Part shown: piece after piece, positions 6,593-11,802 of the stretch
Position numbering within the stretch: the first letter of the stretch is position 1
Layout: each line of letters begins with the position of its first letter
Origin: an uncultured Prevotellaceae bacterium
GTDB taxonomy: Bacteria; Bacteroidota; Bacteroidia; Bacteroidales; Muribaculaceae
NCBI GenBank assembly: GCA_945983195.1
Contig: CAMFSS010000035.1
Span: forward strand, 1-11,802
Reading direction: 5' to 3'
DNA: 11,802 bases
The notes under the pieces: generated by a model
Told to the model about the DNA's origin: nothing
Databases searched by the model: none
Seen by the model: the letters and a program-made list of their open reading frames with translations, nothing else
Position numbers and translations under genes: made by a program

Positions 6593-7687
6593 ATGAACGA
6601 CTACAAGCGAATAGCCGTAAAAATAGGCAGCAATGTGCTGACCCGAGCCGACGGGACGCTCGACATCACTCGAATGTCGGCTCTCGTCGACCTGCTTGCT
6701 GCGCTGCACCGCTCGGGCGTGGAGGTGATAATGGTCACTTCAGGAGCCGTGGCATCGGGGCGCAGCGAAATGAAGCGCCAGATGGGGCAACGGCATCTCG
6801 ACCCGGTGTCGGCACGTCAGCTCTTCTCGGCGGTGGGTCAGGCAAAACTTATCAACCGCTACTATGAGCTTTTCCGCGACCACGGCATAGTGTGCGGACA
6901 GGTGCTCACCACCAAGGAGAATTTTGCCACGCGCCAGCACTATCTCAACCAGAAGCACTGCATGGAGGTTATGCTTGAGAATGGCGTGATTCCTATAGTG
7001 AACGAGAACGACACCATTTCGGTGACAGAGCTTATGTTCACCGACAACGACGAGCTTTCGGGGCTTATCGCAACGATGATGAGCACCGATGCGCTAATCA
7101 TACTGAGCAACATCGACGGCGTGTACGACGGTGACCCACAATTGCCTGAATCGCACATTATCACCGACATCTATCCCGAAAGTGCACTCGACAGCGACAC
7201 ATTCATTCAGTCGAAGAAGTCGAGCTGCGGACGTGGCGGCATGGGCACAAAATACCGCATTTCGCAGAAAGTGGCAGATGAAGGCATCACTGTGGTGATT
7301 GCCAACGGTCGCCGCGACAATATTCTTCTTTCAGTCACATCGGGCGACAGCAATGTACCCTTCACCACATTCAACGCTTCGGAGCGACCCACATCGAGCG
7401 TGAAGAAGTGGATTGCACACAGCGAGGGCTTCGCCAAAGGCGAAATCCATGTGAACGAAGGTGCTTTGAAGGCTCTGACTTCGCCACAGGCATCGAGCCT
7501 GCTGCCTGTGGGAGTAACCAAGGTGGTGGGAGAATTTGAGAAGGACGACATTGTGCGAATCATTGCCCCCGACGGCAGTGCATTTGCTGTGGGGCGCATC
7601 GGTTGCGACAGCGCACGTGCAGCGGCAGTTGCCGGCAAGCAGGGCGGCAAGCCGCTGATTCACTATGACTATCTTTATATTGAATAA
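6593..7687 (+). CDS. proB: Glutamate 5-kinase ProB
   Basis: ProB phosphorylates glutamate, the first and usually proline-inhibited step of proline synthesis. The amino-acid-kinase domain shows VKIGSNVLT (9-17), VTSGAVASG (48-56), VNENDTISV (136-144), FTDNDELSG (149-157), LSNIDGVYDGDP (171-182) and GMGTK (216-220). A C-terminal PUA domain (about 280-355) is present, with GEIHVNEGA and the GRIGCDSA segment, so this is the full two-domain form at 364 residues. The start follows the queA stop by 10 bases. It is paired with proA downstream. Confidence 0.95.
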   Translation: MNDYKRIAVKIGSNVLTRADGTLDITRMSALVDLLAALHRSGVEVIMVTSGAVASGRSEMKRQMGQRHLDPVSARQLFSAVGQAKLINRYYELFRDHGIVCGQVLTTKENFATRQHYLNQKHCMEVMLENGVIPIVNENDTISVTELMFTDNDELSGLIATMMSTDALIILSNIDGVYDGDPQLPESHIITDIYPESALDSDTFIQSKKSSCGRGGMGTKYRISQKVADEGITVVIANGRRDNILLSVTSGDSNVPFTTFNASERPTSSVKKWIAHSEGFAKGEIHVNEGALKALTSPQASSLLPVGVTKVVGEFEKDDIVRIIAPDGSAFAVGRIGCDSARAAAVAGKQGGKPLIHYDYLYIE

Positions 7688-7700
7688 TGTAGCTTACATT
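7686..7700 (+). repeat. Short palindrome between proB and proA
   Basis: AATGTA and TACATT flank a 3-base centre (GCT), directly over the proB stop codon. It could be a weak RNA hairpin or an operator half-pair, or chance. There is no T-tract, so it is not a standard terminator. Confidence 0.3.
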
Positions 7701-7724
7701 CAAAGAATTAACAATAAGGGAAAT

Positions 7725-8969
7725 ATGGGAAATCTAACCGGATTGTTCAGCAGCGTGCGCCAAGCATCGCGCAAGCTCAATCTCATCGACGAACAGAAAA
7801 TCAACGCAGTGCTCTGCAAGGTGGCTGATGCCGCTGTGGCACGCACTGCCGAAATACTTGAGGCAAACAAGCAGGACCTGGCTCGAATGGAGCCGACTAA
7901 CCCGAAATATGACCGCCTGATGCTCACGGCAGAGCGCATTGCCGACATTGCAGCCGACATGCGCCGTGTGGCGCAACTGCCGTCGCCGCTGGGCAAGGTG
8001 CTTGCCGAGTGGACGCAGCCCAATGGCATGACCATTTCGAAGGTGAGTGTGCCTTTCGGCGTGATAGGCATAATCTATGAGGCACGCCCCAATGTGACAT
8101 TCGATGTGTTCTCGTTATGCCTGAAGAGCGGCAATGCCGTGATTATGAAGGGTGGAAGCGATGCTGCCAGCTCAAACGATGCCATAGTGCGCGTGATTCA
8201 CAGTGTGCTGCGCGAGGAGGGAATCGACACTGCCGTAGCCACACTGCTGCCTCCTACGCACGAAGCTACTGCCGAAATGCTCAATGCCGTAGAATATGTC
8301 GACCTCATTATTCCGCGCGGCAGCAAGAACCTTATCAACTTTGTGCGCGACAACTCGCGTGTGCCGGTGATTGAGACCGGTGCCGGAATCTGTAATTGCT
8401 ATTTCCACACGTCGGGCGACTTGGAGAAGGGCCGCCGCATAGTGATGAATGCAAAGACGCGCCGTGTGAGCGTGTGCAATGCACTCGATTCGCTAATCAT
8501 CGACCGCAGCCGCCTTGCCGACCTGCCGCAGCTTGTGGCACCGCTTGCCGACAAGCACGTCATTATCTATGCCGATGAGGAGTCTTTCCCGATGCTCGTA
8601 GGGCAATATCCCTATCTTGAGCACGCCACAGCCGATGACTGGGGGCACGAATACATGGACTACAAGATGTCGCTCAAAACCGTAGGCGGCATTGATGAGG
8701 CTCTCGACCACATTGCACGCTATTCGTCGCGGCACAGCGAGAGCATCGTGGCTGAGGACACCGAGGCGCAGGCCCGTTTCCAGAAGGAGGTTGATGCAGC
8801 GTGCGTCTACACCAATCTGCCCACATCGTTCACCGATGGCGGACAATTCGGATTTGGTGCGGAGATAGGCATTTCCACGCAGAAGCTGCACGCCCGCGGT
8901 CCCATGGCACTGCCCGAAATCACCACCTACAAGTACCTTATCACCGGCAACGCCCAGATTCGTCCGTAA
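7725..8969 (+). CDS. proA: Glutamate-5-semialdehyde dehydrogenase ProA (gamma-glutamyl phosphate reductase)
   Basis: ProA reduces gamma-glutamyl phosphate with NADPH to glutamate semialdehyde, which cyclises and then feeds the last step to proline. It belongs to the aldehyde dehydrogenase superfamily. From the ATG at 7725 the protein is 414 residues, the usual size. Landmarks are VPFGVIGIIYEARPNVT (109-125), LKSGNAVIMKGGSDA (133-147), LIIPRGS (194-200) and the catalytic cysteine C251 in RRVSVCNALDSL. FGFGAEIGISTQ and HARGPMALPEITTYKY lie near the C-terminus. The frame is also open from an ATG at 7665, but that lies inside proB and would add 20 residues not usual for the family. The ATG at 7725 has AAGGGA five bases upstream. 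The proC gene for the last step is not in this window. Confidence 0.95.
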   Translation: MGNLTGLFSSVRQASRKLNLIDEQKINAVLCKVADAAVARTAEILEANKQDLARMEPTNPKYDRLMLTAERIADIAADMRRVAQLPSPLGKVLAEWTQPNGMTISKVSVPFGVIGIIYEARPNVTFDVFSLCLKSGNAVIMKGGSDAASSNDAIVRVIHSVLREEGIDTAVATLLPPTHEATAEMLNAVEYVDLIIPRGSKNLINFVRDNSRVPVIETGAGICNCYFHTSGDLEKGRRIVMNAKTRRVSVCNALDSLIIDRSRLADLPQLVAPLADKHVIIYADEESFPMLVGQYPYLEHATADDWGHEYMDYKMSLKTVGGIDEALDHIARYSSRHSESIVAEDTEAQARFQKEVDAACVYTNLPTSFTDGGQFGFGAEIGISTQKLHARGPMALPEITTYKYLITGNAQIRP

Positions 8970-8990
8970 CACCAAGGTGCGATTCTGCCA

Positions 8991-8998
8991 TAAATTTG
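8991..8998 (+). promoter_or_regulatory. Candidate -7 box of the NRPS gene
   Basis: TAAATTTG matches TAnnTTTG and lies 55 bases before the NRPS start codon. No TTG is found at the right distance upstream, so the box is incomplete. It is flanked by CTGCC (8985-8989) and GGCAG (9001-9005), an inverted repeat that could be an operator. If the box is not used, the NRPS would be read through from proA. Confidence 0.4.
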
Positions 8999-9052
8999 GC
9001 GGCAGACAGTGAGGGAGAGCAATATTCCTATTTTTCAGGTATAAGATGCTGT

Positions 9053-11802
9053 ATGGAATACGTTTTGGAGAATCAGATTAATGCCTATGGGGCATTTCGG
9101 AGGTATGTGGAGTCGTATGCACCCGATTGCCACACCGTCGTTGCGCTCATTCGCCGCCGTGCCGCCTTGTGCCCTGCCGCTGTGGCAGTGGTTGATGCAT
9201 CATCGGCGTTGAATTATGAAGAGCTTGACCGCAAATCAGACGCATTGGCAATGCGCCTGCGCCAAAACGGAGTGTGTACAGGCAAGTATGTGGGCATTAT
9301 GCTCCCTCGCACCAAGGAATATATTGTGGCAATATTGGCAACGCTCAAAGCCGGCGGTGCTTATGTTCCGCTCGATGAGTTCTGCCCCAAAAGCCGCCTC
9401 GATGCCATTATGACTGACTCGGCGATGAGCTGCATAATTATTGTTGGGGGAGTAAGTTCACCCTTGTGTGATGCTCAATCCGTTAAGGCGATTATAGATA
9501 TTGAAGACATACACTCCGACACGTTGCGGTGTGAGTGCGCGCCCGACTACAGCGACGAGTCGGCGGCAGCGTGCCTGATGTACACTTCGGGCACCACAGG
9601 CAAGCCAAAAGGCGTGATTATAAGCCACCGATACATGATGTCGCTTGCCATATACGGCTCAAGGCTGTTTCAACTGACAGGGAGCGACCGTGTGATGCTT
9701 CACCCCGGTTTTGGAGTGATAGCATCATTCGGCAATATCTTTCCTGCACTGGTATCGGGCAGCAGCCTGCACATCGTCAGCGAGGAGATGCGCCACGATA
9801 TTTCGGCTTTGCGGAGATACATCATCAATGCCGGCATCAGCGGCGGAGTGGTTTACACAGCCATAGGTTCGCAACTGCTCAATGGCGGTGCGACGAGTCT
9901 GCGGTGGCTGATGATGGGCGGCGGGCAACTGGTGTCGCCAACCATACCGGCAGGAACGTCGGTGTACATCTGCCTGGGGTGTACCGAGGGGCTGTTCATA
10001 GCCCATAGCCTGATTGGCGCAGGGGCGCATGAAGGCGTTATGGCATTGTCAACGCCTGCTGCCTGCAATGTGACCTTGCTCATAGACGATGCCGGAAATC
10101 AGGTGAAGCAGGGCGAGATAGGGGAGATTGTGGTTACCGGAGATGTGGTTGCCGACGGCTATGCCGGTGACGTGCAAGCTACAGACTCGAAGTTTGGCAC
10201 AAGCCCACTGATTGACGGACGCACCATGTATCGCACCGGAGATTTGGGGCGAATCAACGAAAGTGGAATGCTGGAATACTGCGGGCGTGCCGACAGGCAA
10301 ATCAAAGTCAGCGGTTATCGCATCGAGCCTGGAGAGGTGGAGGCGGCGATTCTCGGCTATGAGGGTATCGAGGGCACAATAGTGGCGGCTGTCGACATCA
10401 ATCACACCAAGCAGCTATGTGCATGGTATGCCTCGAAGCAGCCGATAGCAGATACCGTCATTCGTGGGCATGTAAGCCGGCTGTTGCCTGCATATATGGT
10501 TCCGACGTATTTTATCCATACTCCGAGCCTGCTGACCGGCTATGGTGACAAGATTGACGTAGCGTCGTTGCCGCTGCCCGACACTGCCAGTGATGAGATA
10601 GTGCCGCCGCGCGATATTGCTGAAGAAAAGGTGCTGGCTATTGTGAAGCGAGTGCTGTGCTGTGAGAATATCGGTGTCACCACCGACTTGGTTAAGGTGG
10701 GGCTGACATCTCTTCTGGCGATGTATATAGCCACTTGTATCGAGGAAGAGCTGCAACTGACGCTGCACACATGGCAGATGCTTGGAAAGAGTTCGATACG
10801 CCAATGGCTTGCTGAAGCCCGTCACACCGGGAGTGCTGTGCGCACCTATCCAGCCCGACGCTTATATCCGCTGCTTGCAGGACAGTGGCGCATATATCAT
10901 GAAATGCTCGATGACCCCAATAATGCCAAGAATGGCACTTGCCGGCTGATATTCATTCCGGCAATGAGCGTATCAAGGCTTACTGCGGCTGTGGAGCGAG
11001 TGATTGAAGCACATCAGTCGTTGGGTGTGAGGATAGTGCTGCACAATGGCGTTCCCATGATGGAACGAAGCGACTCAGCCAAGCCCGATTTGGAAGTCTA
11101 TGAGGTTGCAGATGACTGGAACAGCGATGAATGTGCAAGGCACTTGAAGCCATTCTTAATTTCAGAAAAAGGCAATCCGCTTGTGCGCATTGCAGTGATT
11201 GGCAAGCCGTCGGGAGCATATCTGCTGATACACTGTGCACACATCATCTACGATGGTGCATCACTGCAAATATTTCTCGATGATTTGATTGCCGCCCTTC
11301 AGGGAAAAGCCCTGCGGCCGGAGCCTGTAACCATCTTTGATGTGTCGCTCCATGAGGCAGAGTATGCCGACACTGACCAAGGCCTGACGGATAAGCGAGA
11401 CATCGACCACTTGTGCCGGGGGGCCACTGCAATCACAGACTTGAAGCCGGGCAATGACCCATCGGGCACCGTGGGCTTTAGCTTCGATACCGGGCTGATT
11501 GATGCCTATTGCCACTGCAAGGCAATCACCGCCAACAGCTTTTGGACTACTACCATGCTGCAAGCCTTGCATCGGGTGACGGGGATTCGCGATTTGGCGG
11601 TGTGCACATTCTCAAATCAGCGGTCGGAGGCTGAAGTGAGGCGCACCAGCGGAATGCTGCTCAGGATTCTGCCGATAGTGAGCCACAGCCGGTGCCAAGA
11701 GCCTAATGAAGCCATGCGCGAGCTCCAGAGCCAACTGACTGACACCATGCAGCATGAGCACTACCCATTTTGCAAGATACAGCACTCGCAGAACGTGCCG
11801 TT
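9053..11802 (+). CDS. Nonribosomal peptide synthetase, first module A-T then condensation domain, 3' end outside window
   Basis: An open frame of 916 codons runs from the ATG at 9053 to the right edge; an in-frame TAA at 9041-9043 fixes the first possible ATG. An adenylation domain fills about residues 25-510. It shows the A3 motif YTSGTTGKPKG (177-187), an A5-like LGCTEG (308-313, usually YGPTE), the A7 motif YRTGDLGR (393-400), the A8 motif GRADRQIKVSGYRIEPGEVE (411-430) and the A10 lysine in GDKID (K500). A carrier domain follows (about 520-590) with VGLTSLLA (549-556), whose Ser553 would take phosphopantetheine. A condensation domain begins near 605, with HCAHIIYDG at 727-735 and SNQRSEAEVRR near 855, and is cut by the edge. 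No condensation domain precedes the first module, so this is a starter module. Its substrate appears unusual (see findings). No phosphopantetheinyl transferase or exporter is visible. The product is unknown. Confidence 0.9.
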   Translation, partial: MEYVLENQINAYGAFRRYVESYAPDCHTVVALIRRRAALCPAAVAVVDASSALNYEELDRKSDALAMRLRQNGVCTGKYVGIMLPRTKEYIVAILATLKAGGAYVPLDEFCPKSRLDAIMTDSAMSCIIIVGGVSSPLCDAQSVKAIIDIEDIHSDTLRCECAPDYSDESAAACLMYTSGTTGKPKGVIISHRYMMSLAIYGSRLFQLTGSDRVMLHPGFGVIASFGNIFPALVSGSSLHIVSEEMRHDISALRRYIINAGISGGVVYTAIGSQLLNGGATSLRWLMMGGGQLVSPTIPAGTSVYICLGCTEGLFIAHSLIGAGAHEGVMALSTPAACNVTLLIDDAGNQVKQGEIGEIVVTGDVVADGYAGDVQATDSKFGTSPLIDGRTMYRTGDLGRINESGMLEYCGRADRQIKVSGYRIEPGEVEAAILGYEGIEGTIVAAVDINHTKQLCAWYASKQPIADTVIRGHVSRLLPAYMVPTYFIHTPSLLTGYGDKIDVASLPLPDTASDEIVPPRDIAEEKVLAIVKRVLCCENIGVTTDLVKVGLTSLLAMYIATCIEEELQLTLHTWQMLGKSSIRQWLAEARHTGSAVRTYPARRLYPLLAGQWRIYHEMLDDPNNAKNGTCRLIFIPAMSVSRLTAAVERVIEAHQSLGVRIVLHNGVPMMERSDSAKPDLEVYEVADDWNSDECARHLKPFLISEKGNPLVRIAVIGKPSGAYLLIHCAHIIYDGASLQIFLDDLIAALQGKALRPEPVTIFDVSLHEAEYADTDQGLTDKRDIDHLCRGATAITDLKPGNDPSGTVGFSFDTGLIDAYCHCKAITANSFWTTTMLQALHRVTGIRDLAVCTFSNQRSEAEVRRTSGMLLRILPIVSHSRCQEPNEAMRELQSQLTDTMQHEHYPFCKIQHSQNVP

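Noticed and set aside
7665..7724. Longer ProA with 20 extra N-terminal residues
   Set aside because: The extension lies within proB and between the genes, and the ATG at 7725 has the better ribosome binding site and the normal family length.
8985..9005. Terminator after proA
   Set aside because: The stem is only 5 bp (CTGCC/GGCAG) with an 11-base loop and no following T-run, and it surrounds a candidate -7 box. It is noted as a possible operator only.

Overview
The window looks like chromosome from a Bacteroidota (order Bacteroidales) genome of medium GC. Three things support this. Several genes are preceded by the Bacteroidetes-type promoter (-7 box TAnnTTTG, -33 box around TTG). The gene order ftsX - DUF3098 - uppP - truB - queA is typical of Bacteroidales. 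The left end carries an AAA ATPase of a family that is abundant in that group. A gut lineage such as Muribaculaceae or a relative is plausible but cannot be proven from the sequence alone.

Layout. (1) 1-292, minus strand: the 5' end of a type III restriction-modification methyltransferase (Mod) gene that runs off the left edge. It is visibly more AT-rich than the rest. (2) 433-951: a small HEAT-repeat-like protein, divergent from mod. (3) 976-1136: five palindromic elements spaced exactly 33 bp apart. The last lies between the -33 and -7 boxes of the promoter of (4) 1165-2361, an ATPase of the DUF4143 type with its own winged-helix segment. (5) 2561-8969: seven co-directional genes, ftsX, a DUF3098 membrane protein, uppP, truB, queA, proB and proA, with gaps of 10 to 91 bp. 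They probably form one or a few transcription units for cell division and envelope (FtsX, UppP), tRNA modification (TruB, QueA) and the first two steps of proline synthesis (ProB, ProA). (6) 9053-11802: the start of a nonribosomal peptide synthetase with the order adenylation - carrier - condensation. It is open to the right edge and so incomplete here.

The housekeeping block is ordinary. The two parts most worth attention are the strictly periodic palindrome array in front of the ATPase, and the NRPS, whose first adenylation domain appears to lack the aspartate that normally grips the alpha-amino group of the substrate. No gene-free stretch exceeds 300 bases. The longest gaps are 293-432 (two divergent candidate promoters), 952-1164 (the palindrome array and a promoter) and 2362-2560 (the ftsX promoter and leader). 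No tRNA, rRNA, CRISPR array or insertion sequence was seen.
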